A stretch of DNA of 64,000 nt from assembly GCA_033026295.1 (NCBI GenBank), contig CM065171.1:2755457-2819456 (forward strand). Reading direction: 5' to 3'. The notes under the pieces were generated by a model. The model was not told where the DNA came from. It was given only the letters and a program-made list of their open reading frames with translations, and ran no database searches. Positions 50,401 to 59,400 of the stretch are shown here, piece after piece. Positions within the stretch are counted from its first letter, which is position 1; each line of letters starts with the position of its first letter. The translations under genes were made by a program, and so were the position numbers. This stretch comes from Channa striata (lineage: Eukaryota > Chordata > Actinopteri > Anabantiformes > Channidae).

Positions 50401-53400
50401 GTAATGATTTGCAAATTAATGAATTCTGTTTAGATTTACATTTTACACAGCTTTATTAGCTTTTTAGAGATGGCGTTGTTTATAATTGCAGCATTAGAAT
50501 CTCAGTTTTAAATGCTGTTTCCACTTCAATCCAAAAATGAACCAAAGCAGTGCATCCTTGTCAATTAGGTATTTAAATATACGCAGATATTTCTTTCTAG
50601 GCTTGCCAACTCGGAAATATAGAAATGTTTATATATGACGCCAATCAGCCATAACACTAATATCCCACTTTTAAGTTCAGAGGGTCAAATTATACGTTGT
50701 TGATGTAAAGTTCTGTTCTCACAGGATAAACGGCCACCCAGGAAACTACGCTCGCATTTATCGTTGGCGACTGGAGGAGGTGAGGTTCACTTTCCTAGTT
50801 TTAAGATGTCCATTAAGCCGGTCTTCAGCGTGGTACTGTACCAACCTTCAGATGTGTTCTGCATGTCTTGTAGTGTCATCCAAGTGGTTGTCTCACAGAC
50901 CTATTCATCCAGATGGCTGTGATCATGATTCTCAAACAGACTCTCAACAACATCTTTGAGTTCACTGGGCCGTGAGTGTGTTGTGTTTTTATTGAACGTC
51001 CCTGTGTAAGGCAACAGGCAGCAGTGTTAACCTCGGCCTTACGGTCAATATCCATCTCAGAGTTGTAACTGTGTGTTCCAGGTGGTTGAAGAGCCTTCTG
51101 GGCAACAAAACCGCAAAGAAGCTGCAGAGGAAGTGTGGCCGCTGTTACAGAAAACTCTGTCTCGACGAACAGCAGTGTGTCGAACCGTGTGACGTCTGCA
51201 AACTTCGAGACTGGCTGCGAAACTACCGTCTGGCCAGCACAGATGCTTTTAGCTTGTTCAACGAGTTCCTGGAGATGGGTACGTCCACTGACGCCCCCGA
51301 CCATCACGCCAGTGGCCTGTTACGTACACCGGGGTTCAAAAGTCCACTAGGGAAGAAGCTTAGATTTAGCATTTGTTTAGCTCTCTGAATATGCTACCCA
51401 CCTCTTTGTCCAGGCACGACTCTAAAACGTAAATAGTTCCCGCTATGGCAGCTTTCTTCCCTGTTTTCGTTGCTTTGTGTCTCTCTTTTAAGTGCATTAG
51501 ATAATTTCACATGTTTACATTTTGTTTTTAAGTTGCTTTCCTCTGATTGCGAGGTCAACTCGGGTTTGCCGTTTCACCATAGGGCTAGACTAAAGGTTTC
51601 TGACGGTGCGGTGCACAATGCAGGGCCACCCAATGCTGCTCTACCACAGTGTGTGGAGGAATGCTGCTGCAGGTCCTTTGTCTCTGCTGTCATCAAAGTG
51701 TGCTCTCCATCACTTTCAGCAAACTCAAGCTGGAAAACTGCGGAGAGATTCACCTAATTGCTCAGCATTGCTGTTGCTTCTCATGGACTCATGCACATGG
51801 TTATCTACTCTATCCCACCACTCTAACAACATTTTATTCTCATTGTTAATTCCTCCTGATGTGGCATCTAAATTCCCCCCCTGTGGGGCTTTAATAAAAT
51901 GTTACCTTTACCGTTATGACTCCCTAAAACTAGACGATCACAATCAGGGAAACCTGTTTGTACCTGTCAGTACAACCACCTGTCAGTATACCACCAACAT
52001 TTTATTTTTATACTGTATTTTTGCTAAATTAGCATAGGGACTAACGGCTCTATACAATAGTTGGAACATAATTTGAACATTATCACCTTAATTAAGGAGA
52101 ATTTATTGCTGGGGTTGTTGTACTGTACTGTTCTACTTTCACAAGGTTATAATCTCTCTCAGTTTTTAAGTTGAAACTGTCAGAAATGTGATAATTCTAC
52201 TATGTGTGTTATTGAGGACAAAGTGGTAATGGAGTCGTACTGGAGTGTATTAGAACAGGAGGTGATTCAAATGTTTTGGCCCCCTAATTTAAAATGAATG
52301 AGGTGACTGGATAGCTTGAAATTACCAACTGCATGGCAAATATGTTGGTCTACACTGACATTAGTCTAGACTAATATTTCGTAATATATATCCATACATG
52401 TGTCTATCTACACTAAATGTTTTCACAGTTGAACATTTTTAAAGTCTGAAAACATTTTTAAACAGCTGACATAAAGTCAAGCACATCAGAATGTTCTATG
52501 TCCACGTGTTTCTGACGCCAACTTACTGCCTGTGTTTTCTAGTGATCCAGTTCAGCTTCACTACCATATTTGTGGCTGCGTTCCCCCTCGCACCCTTCCT
52601 GGCTCTACTCAACAACATCTTTGAGATCCGCTTAGACGCAATCAAGATGGTCCGCCTGGAACGTAGGCTGGTTCCCAGGAAGACCAACGACATCGGCAAG
52701 TGCTGCGTTTGTTGCAGTATTTGCAAAAGTTGCTTGTGTACAGAAAAGCTAAATTTCACTTCACTCATTTTTTCAATAATACGTACGAATGTCAACGACC
52801 AAGAGTCAAAGCCAAGAGTAAAATCAAATCTGAATATAGTGGGTAGGCTGATGGTTAAAACCTCCTCGCCAATTTGCATCATGTAAAGTTGTGTCAAAAA
52901 CTAGTGTAATAAAAACCTAAATTAAACCACAACTAAATTAAATTACCGGGGTTTTAATATTGTCACCTTGTTGGCATTTTTAAAGCTTGTGCACTTCTCT
53001 TGTGCTGGGAAGTATCATCACTCCTATGATTTTTACTTCCACTGATCCAAAAACCTCTGATAAGTCCATTGTTTCCTCGCTCAGCCTCACCTTCAGGCGC
53101 TTTCTTCAGGAATCAAAGACACGCCATGTGTATAACTATAAAATAACCTGTGTCCACTCTCTTCTCTGTCTAACAGAACCATTTCCTCTCTGCAGGTGTG
53201 TGGACGAAGGTTTTGGAAGCAGTCGGTGTGTTGGCAGTGATTGCTAACGGACTGGTCATTGGAATCTCATCCGACTTCGTTCCACGCCTCGTCTATCGTT
53301 ACCGTTACGGCCCATGTGCTACTGGAAGCACTGACACACAGTCAGTCGTGCTTGAAACAGGACAAACACCTGATAACCCGTCAGCAGAGGGGTTCCTGTC

Positions 53401-55426
53401 CTGTGTCTCACCACATGTGTCTTCTGGTCCTGTTACAGCTGCATGGAGGGCTACATTAATGACACTCTTTCCATGGCCTTCATGAGTAACCCAGCAGTTA
53501 GAAGTGACTTTAAGGAGAATCAGATGATGTTGGAAAATGGCCAGAACTTCACGTCATGCAGGTAAGTCTGCAGAGCCATTTGACATGGAAACAAATAGAC
53601 TAAAGACACTTGTATAAGACTACAACTAACAATAATAATACAATAATGAAATAGAGCAGGGTCATGATTGCAACTAGCGGCTCCGGAGTAGAAAAGAATA
53701 TATAAATGATTAAAATGGCTCTTTCATCCTCATACTGCGGCTCTGAGTGGTTTGGGAAATTAAATTATAAAAAAAAGCTAAAAAAAAATAATTTAAAAAG
53801 CATTTAATTGAAGTGTATTTTATTTGTGTTAGTTCTTTAATATTTTAGTTCTAAATTGAAATTTTATTGTGATCTTGACATATTAGAATAAATATATTTT
53901 ATTGTTTTTCGTCGCTCAAAATAAACGTCATACTCGCGAAAGCCGGTATACCTGCCAAAACGCCGCCCATTTTTCGCGACTTTCAACCCCAGCAAGGCCA
54001 AGTATGGAGAAATGTAAGAAAAGAAAAATATCTAAAGAAAATAGAACATTCAATGATGCCTGGGCAGATTCATTTGCATTTACCTCTGATGAGAGTGGCC
54101 TACCAGTATGCCTAATTTGTGGAGAAAAACTGTCTAACATCTTAATAAATGCGTTCATAAATAAATTCATTTTACATGTCAAAATGTATTTGCGGCTCCC
54201 AGTGTTTTCTTTTCTGTGGAAACCAGATCAAATGGCTCTTTCGGTGTTAAAGGTTGCCGACCCCTGAAATAGAGGAAATAAAATATCATGATTGAGAAGC
54301 TAGAAATTCCAAAAGTAGAAAAGAATATATAAATGATTAAAATGTCTATATTTTTTGTTCAAAGCTTGTGCTTTGCTTGTGCAGTGCAGCGTTTACGTTA
54401 TATCCATTGAAATTATTATTACAAGCAGCCGAGAACAAAAAACATTCACAGTAACTGTCCACTTATAATTTTCAAGTTGGAGATGTCAAGACTTTCTGCC
54501 AATGTCCTTGTAGAATGGTTTTAAAGATGTCTGCATGTTCTAAAAGTGCAACGAAACCATCACATCATTTTATTGAGTGCGGTTAATATAGACAAGAAAG
54601 ATTATAATTGTTTATGAGTTATTCACTCAAGCACTTTGAGTTTTTCTCGGTTTGACATAAATTGCAGAAAACCAGGTCAAGCTAAAAGGTTAACAATTTT
54701 TTTCAAACTATGTGTTTTGTCAGGAAACTGTCAAAGAAAACTTAAATTTCAGCATTATACGATTGTAGCTAATGCAATATTAGTCTTGTTATCTAATCTA
54801 CAGCAGGTAGGGACTGTAACAAAGTAGGCAACAGCATCACATCAGCAGTAGACGTCGTGACCTACTCCCCTCTTTCACCTGTTCTGCTGATTTGACATGA
54901 ATTGAGTTGTTTCTCATGTGGTGAAACGAAAAACCCGTGTCATGTGTGCAGCTACAGAGACTACAGGAATCCTGACGACTACAGTCTGACTTCAAAGTTC
55001 TGGCTGGTCCTTGCTGTGCGATTTGCCTTCATCATCCTGTTTGAGGTTTGTGCTCTGGATGTAGGTGATGCAGTGTTGTTCATTTAAAGCGATGATCTCA
55101 GTTAAATACAGGAGCTCTGTTGCGTGTGTCTCTGCAGCACGTCGTGGTGGTGTGTAAGTTTGTAGTTGCTTGGTTCGTTCCTGACAATCCCACCAAGGTG
55201 AAGAATGAACGTCTGAATGACAAACTGGGGCGTCTGAAGCAGGAGTACCAGTAAGTCAGCGGAAACATAGGGACATTTTTCCAGTCAGCCCATCATAGAG
55301 ATGCATTTAATTTGACCTTTTTACAAGTATCACCGTCTCCCAGTGCCATGAGAATGGCTCCATCATATGTTTTGTATGTTGTGTTATTTCAGAGAAAGGA
55401 AACGCGGCGGATCAACAGATGTGTGA
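37608..55426 (+). CDS. ano9: Anoctamin-9 (TMEM16J)
   Basis: Anoctamins are ten-helix membrane proteins; ANO9 is linked to cation currents or lipid scrambling. Exons: 37608-37628, 40497-40562, 41521-41643, 41753-41892, 42034-42083, 42166-42224, 43768-43847, 44506-44640, 45117-45213, 46316-46376, 46456-46538, 47508-47612, 48005-48169, 49765-49801, 49989-50100, 50725-50779, 50874-50971, 51082-51278, 52543-52695, 53196-53340, 53439-53561, 54952-55045, 55138-55250, 55393-55426. All phases agree, giving 781 residues (human 782). Landmarks: TFDYVLVAHS, CYFGEKVALYYLWLDWYTK, HLFDNEGTVAFA, RINGHPGNYAR, a helix with NNIFEIRLDAIKM carrying conserved Glu/Asp calcium ligands, YRDYRNPDDY, and the C-terminus GGSTDV. 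N-glycosylation sequons NDT and NFT lie in the last large loop. Exon 19 ends in a GC donor. Confidence 0.96.
38478..38725 (+). mobile_element. tRNA-derived SINE
   Basis: A-box-like TAGTTCAGTTGGTAAGGCAG and B-box-like GGCTCGATCCC, then a body with GGGCAAGACGCCGAACCCC, and a tail CACCCTTGGATAAAAAGCATCTGCTAAAT. It is better preserved than the copy at 253-440 and GC-rich. It lies in ano9 intron 1. Confidence 0.8.
39080..40030 (-). mobile_element. Scrambled L2-like LINE pieces
   Basis: Minus-strand ORF remnants (GNNKRDHISPALAPLA near 39660-39720) occupy 39400-39720. A 3'-UTR block (CTCCCTTTAACGGAAGAAAC) follows at 39730-39950. In the better copy at 34630-35735 the 3' UTR lies on the other side of the ORF, so here the order is swapped. 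Short motifs (CTTTTAGACATG, TGATTGTCATCTGG) occur twice each. In ano9 intron 1. Confidence 0.6.
42526..43538. mobile_element. Tc1/mariner-like element, decayed
   Basis: The left end TACAGTGCCTTGCAAACGTG with TTGAACTTTTTCACATTTTA, and the right end TGGAACATTTCAAGGGGTATGGATACTTTTGC, form the inverted termini of a well-known teleost Tc1-like family. The interior is transposase-derived with many stops, for example a region reading GAAAGAAAGCCATTAGATG. It lies in ano9 intron 6. Confidence 0.75.
44705..44930. mobile_element. Interspersed repeat of uncertain class
   Basis: Contains TTTCAACTTTATTGTCATTA, CAAATGTACAAGTACAAAAC and AGTGAAATGGAGTTTAG, a motif series frequent in teleost genomes. Non-coding, in ano9 intron 8. 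Confidence 0.5.
45245..46240. mobile_element. Second Tc1-like element, long terminal inverted repeats
   Basis: GTATCAGATCACCC (45371-45384) followed by GCAAAAGTATTGGAAC (45398-45413) is mirrored by GGGTGATCTGATAC (46113-46126) and CCAATACTTTTGGAAC near 46225-46240. The two arms are long inverted repeats. The interior contains decayed transposase-like DNA (GAGGTCATACCACAAGATGC, AAGCTCATCTCTAAGGCACAGTGGAGG). Outer limits are approximate. It lies in ano9 intron 9. Confidence 0.65.
47165..47336. mobile_element. Solo terminal arm or deletion derivative of the second Tc1-like family
   Basis: AAAGTATTGGAACACG, CACTTAATATGTGGATGATC and TGATACAAAAGGTGC, then ACTTTTGGAGGGGACTGTAT. This is one terminal arm of the family at 45245-46240, including the outermost GGGGACTGTA. 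Transposase sequence is absent. In ano9 intron 11. Confidence 0.6.
47443..47500. repeat. (GT)n microsatellite next to a splice acceptor
   Basis: About 58 bases of GT with a single interruption, ending 7 bases before ano9 exon 12 (47508). It replaces a normal polypyrimidine tract except for TTTTGACAG. Confidence 0.95.
48967..49482. mobile_element. Non-autonomous hAT element with perfect 8-bp target duplication
   Basis: Termini CAGGGGTCTCAAACTC and CTTGCGGCCCGCGGGCCAAT (right end read inward after CAGGGGTCTCAGA) form a short terminal inverted repeat. The element is flanked by TTCTAGAC on both sides (48959-48966 and 49483-49490). The 516-base interior is non-coding, AT-rich in the middle and GC-rich at the ends. 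It lies in ano9 intron 13. Confidence 0.92.
49951..49976. repeat. (GT)n microsatellite
   Basis: GT run ending about 12 bases before ano9 exon 15. Confidence 0.95.
53657..54266 (+). mobile_element. hAT element with transposase N-terminus and perfect 8-bp target duplication
   Basis: Ends CAGGGTCATG and GTTGCCGACCCCTG; flanks AAATAGAG at 53649-53656 and 54267-54274. Inside, an ATG at 54004 opens a frame EKCKKRKISKENRTFNDAW then SGLPVCLICGEKLSN. This is the N-terminus of a hAT transposase up to the first Cys pair of its BED zinc finger. The frame then runs directly into 3' sequence, so most of the transposase is deleted. In ano9 intron 21. Confidence 0.9.
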
Positions 55427-56199
55427 CATCTCATGCCTGACCTCGGATCTGCTCCCTCTGTGTGACACAAGGAAATGGATTCTTATTTTAATAATTTATA
55501 TTTTCTAAGATGCCCTGAATTTAGACTGTAATTCTGTTGAAACATTGTGTAATGTTTTTGTAATTTACTCCTGCTGAAGTGTCTTACTACATATAACACC
55601 ACCATTGCTTTTTGAATTAAAATTTTACAACATTTTTAATTTTTGAATTAAAAAAAAAGATTTTTGTCACTTTATTATGTTAATAAGTTGTTGTTGTTAA
55701 ATGAGGTATCTGGTAAAGGCCTGTTGTGCATAAAGTGGATAGACCACACGAACTCACAGGATGAGTACATTTTGTTCATTTGTGTTCCCTGTCCTGCTGA
55801 CTGAGCTTATGCAGCTGCTGCCATGTGGCGAGAGAAGGTGCTGCAGTAAAAAAACGTATTATTACAGCATTTTATGCTTGTGTTCGTTAAAAATCGTTCA
55901 CTGAGACGATTCATTACTCCCAAGTCATATGCAAGATTCTGAGTTGTTTAAACACTAAACAGCAGCAGATTCACATCTAGAACGTCCTTTTTCTTTTCAA
56001 AATCGCTCTGGCAGAAAATCATCTTTAGAACCATTTTCTTACCTTTAAAGATGCCCAAATTTCCTCACCACATCAATACACTCATGGGCACCTAGATTAC
56101 ATCATTACGTCATGCATCTGTGTTGCGTGCAAGCTCAAGATGACGTAACTTGCAAGCTATACTACATTAAGTACAGTTACATATTCACAGTGGATCAAA
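55427..56199. other. ano9 3' region and repeat debris
   Basis: The ano9 3' UTR, with an ATTAAA near 55616 as a possible polyadenylation signal. A fragment of the hAT-like repeat seen at 30606-31015 follows (55890-55936), then the first copy of a direct repeat (55945-56071). Confidence 0.5.
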
Positions 56200-57098
56200 A
56201 TGTTTCAGCGAGATCCGTTGCCAAAGCTGTACAAGATGCAGATTGGTGGTGGTGTGTTGAATGTTTTGCAGTGGGACAGTACCAGTAGTTACATGCGGGG
56301 GAGGCCACTGTGCATGAAGCCATACGAGCAGGTGCTCTCATCCTGTCGGGTCCCTGGTCCGAAACCGATTCAGTGTCGTTCCTCGCCAAGACCTCCAACG
56401 CTCCTGAACACATCACGGCGGTACACAACGGTGAGGTGAGGAGCACAACACTCATGGGACACTAAACACTAACTAAACTGTAAAGCGATTACATTTTCCA
56501 GAGAAATGAAAGTTTCACCACATTACGTTTACTGTGAACATATAGTAATTCAAGAGTCAGCAAACTTTCTTGATTCCATAGGGAAATGATGTTGCCTTGT
56601 TACAGTAGAAAAGAAAGGAAAAGCACCTGAACCAAACCAAGCCGAAACCACATCAATGGATACAAGCTACTGAAATACAACTAAACACAAAATAAGATAG
56701 ATAAGGAAAATAATAATTTACCTTAAAATAAAACTATGTCAATAAAGTAAATAAAACTTGTCAGCCCCCTTCCTTTTTAGAGGGATAATGAGATAATGTA
56801 CAGTACAGTAAATAGAAAAACTGATCCTACACCTCAACCCCCTTAACTGACTTGTTTAAACACTAAACAGCAGCAGATTGAACTCCGGTTCCTTCTTGAT
56901 GTCTGAACTTCTCACCTTATCTCACCTGATCTAGACACATAGAATTATTAAAAAAAAAAGTTTTAGTTTGACGTCCTTTTTCTTTTCAAACACTGTCTAA
57001 CGCTTGTGAGCATAGCAGAGAGGTGGGCTATAGATCGACCAGAAAATCATCTTTAGAACCATTTTCTTACCTTTAAAGATGCCCAAATTTCATCACCA
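55945..57098. repeat. Dispersed direct repeat, two copies flanking a crat relic
   Basis: Copy A at 55945-56071 and copy B at 56849-57098 share TTGTTTAAACACTAAACAGC AGCAGATT and, further on, AGAAAATCATCTTTAGAACC followed by ATTTTCTTACCTTTAAAGAT. Copy B carries two inserted segments. On the minus strand both copies end with a small open segment encoding EIWASLK before a GTAAGA donor. Confidence 0.75.
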
Positions 57099-57784
57099 GC
57101 CTCATTTTGCATATAAGACCATATCTCTTCTTCTTTGTCATTGAAACACAATGACAGGCTCATACTATGTCTTAAATTACTGTAATTATGTGAACAGCAA
57201 TTTGCACTTTTTTGATTAACAACAAACTGTCAATTTTGTTGACCCAACCCTGAGCCTGTAGGCATCCTCACCACCCTGTAACGTGATCAATGGAGCAAAA
57301 GCTACAACAATCTCATGCGGGGTGAGCACAACCCGGCTTTGCTGCAAAATATTTACGTATTAGAAAATATTCTTATTATGTCTAGTATCTCTGAAACACG
57401 TTTGGTCTGCAGCAGCATAAGGTATCAAATCAACGACATTAAAACAATAAGTATCATTGCATTACAGTGTTTGAATACTATTAGTAGCCCTCTGTCAGCC
57501 TGTCAGCTGTCGTCAAACACCGTTTAGACTCGCTGTCATTCGTTTACATTTACATTTAGTCATTTAGTCAATTTAAGCAGCTTGTAACATTTCAAATGCT
57601 ATGATCTGTTTCAATAGTTAAGCTGTTGTCTGTCTGCTCTGTGTGATGTCATTGACATGTTCAGATAAGACCAACAGAAAATGCTGTATCGATGCTGTAT
57701 CGAAGGAGCGATCTTCTCAAAGCATTGCATGGAGGAGGCAGTCAGCTGTACAGTGGCAACCGCTGGTTTGACAAAGGCTCACAG
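56200..57784 (+). pseudogene. Carnitine O-acetyltransferase relic
   Basis: Two exon-like pieces resemble CRAT, a mitochondrial/peroxisomal acyltransferase. The first (to 56435, followed by GTGAGG) encodes GRPLCMKPYEQVLSSCRVPG, then after a one-base deletion near 56365 DSVSFLAKTSNAPEHITAVH. The second (about 57698-57784, followed by GTAACA) encodes LLKALHGGGSQLYSGNRWFD. In CRAT about 100 residues lie between these blocks; none are found in the 1.2 kb between. No catalytic His exon or C-terminal half was found downstream to 64000. This is a decayed, partial copy. Strand and order match a normal gene with introns, so it is a gene remnant and not a retrocopy. Confidence 0.82.
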
Positions 57785-58559
57785 GTAACAAATGCAGATT
57801 GTGCCCATTAACATGGAAATAACAAACTCATGAGGAGTTCTTTATTCCTGATGGTGGCAACAGTCTCACTCATATTCAGCACCATTTCATGTCTGTCTTA
57901 GTTTTTTTTTTTTGCATCACTTTGGTTTCACACCTGCATATCCAATAATTCACCTGCTTCATCGTCACCGTTTAATTTATTCTACTATCAGCTGCTGCCC
58001 TCAGCTGAGACAGTCAGTGATGACTATGGTTGGTTGATAATTGTTGACCTAAGGTCAGGATGGACATCACATAATCTTCGTGTGTGTTTGTGTCTGCAGT
58101 ATGACCTACAGTGTCAGTAATACACAATTCAGTTTTCAGTGGAACCCGCGTAAGTTTCAACAGTAATTTTGTGTTTTTACAGTATAACCTAAGAGAAGTG
58201 TCACATAACACTGAATCATGTGAATCAAAATTTAGTTTTTCTTTGTTTGTTTGTTTTAGAAAAAGATTATTTCTTGTCAAAGTGGAAACTGATCGGTACA
58301 AACTAATCCTGAAAATATAAAAATGAAAATTAGTTATGTGTAAAGACTCCTAATAATGTAACTCACTTACTAAATTACTGATACAGACATTTGGTTTCCA
58401 AAGTTAAACAAATATCATCAGAAGATAGTGGATGTATTGATTAAGCTCTACAATGTTTTCACTAAGTATTGAAATAATTCCATCAGTGTCCGTATAATTT
58501 CCACAAGGGGGCGGCAAAGATCCATCACATCTGTCTGAGCTATTAATTTATTCATGATA
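57785..58559. other. Intergenic, no feature seen
   Basis: AT-rich sequence downstream of the crat relic. I looked for further CRAT exons on the plus strand and saw none. Confidence 0.45.
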
Positions 58560-58800
58560 TGTAACATATCCTGCCAAAGGGCGAAAGGTGGGGTCCACCC
58601 TGGACAGGTCCCCAGTCTGTCTCAGGACCAACACAGTGAGACAGACAGTAGACAGACACACAGAAATCCACCAGTTAACCCAACGTGCATGTCTTTGGAC
58701 TGTGGGAGGAATCTGGAAACACACACAAGTTCAAACGTGCAACCTTCCAGCTGTGAGCGGTCAGCGCTAACCACTTCACCACCGACCTCTTCATCTTCTA
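58560..58800 (+). mobile_element. Teleost interspersed repeat
   Basis: GGCGAAAGGTGGGGTCCACC, CTGGACAGGTCCCCAGTCTG and TGCATGTCTTTGGACTGTGG in order, ending with GCTAACCACTTCACCACC. A common non-coding fish repeat family. Confidence 0.65.
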
Positions 58801-58904
58801 TGGGAATCCATTTTTAAAAAGTCACACATGTTTATCCTGGAATAAATGACATTGGTTCGACCTAACATCTGCCTAGTTTCTAAAAACAAAGTTGGACTGT
58901 GGCA

Positions 58905-58908
<4 letters not shown>

Positions 58909-58949
<41 letters not shown>
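58909..58949. repeat. (GT)n microsatellite
   Basis: About 20 GT units. Confidence 0.95.
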
Positions 58950-58950
<1 letters not shown>

Positions 58951-59194
58951 TATATATCCAGTAGAATAAAAAGCACAACACATTCCCTTTAAATGCAGTG
59001 GGTTCAAAGTATAAACATACAAAGGAAGAGCTTGAAATCTGTCAGTGTCAGTTTTTCTGTCCAACAATGGAGAAAATGTCTCCCACACGAGGAGAGTTGC
59101 TGTTGAGTGGTCTTAAAGCTACAGTAAGTTACTTTTCTAATGCGTATGTATTTTCTAAGTCACCGTGGAGGCAGGATGCAGCTAGAACGTTATC

Positions 59195-59400
59195 AAACCC
59201 ACCTCGTGACTGTGGCCTTACGCAGAGTCTGGATGTTTGTGGTTTTCGTCCCAAAGACATGCACGTTAGGATAATTAGTGACTCTAAATTGCCTTTAGGT
59301 GTGAACGTGAGTGTGAATGGTTGTCTCTCTCTGTATGTCCCTCTTTCGGTCCTACGATAGACCAGCGCCATGTGCAGGGTGGACCCCTTCTAACCAATCA
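59195..59400 (-). mobile_element. Teleost interspersed repeat, inverted relative to 58560-58800
   Basis: Reads CCAAAGACATGCACGTTAGG and GAGTGTGAATGGTTGTCTC, then GCAGGGTGGACCCCTTC; the reverse-oriented member of the family at 58560-58800. Confidence 0.6.

Noticed and set aside
51470..52037. Several overlapping open frames of 66-143 codons in ano9 intron 18
   Set aside because: No similarity recognised, frames overlap each other, and the region is spliced out between two exons that join in phase.
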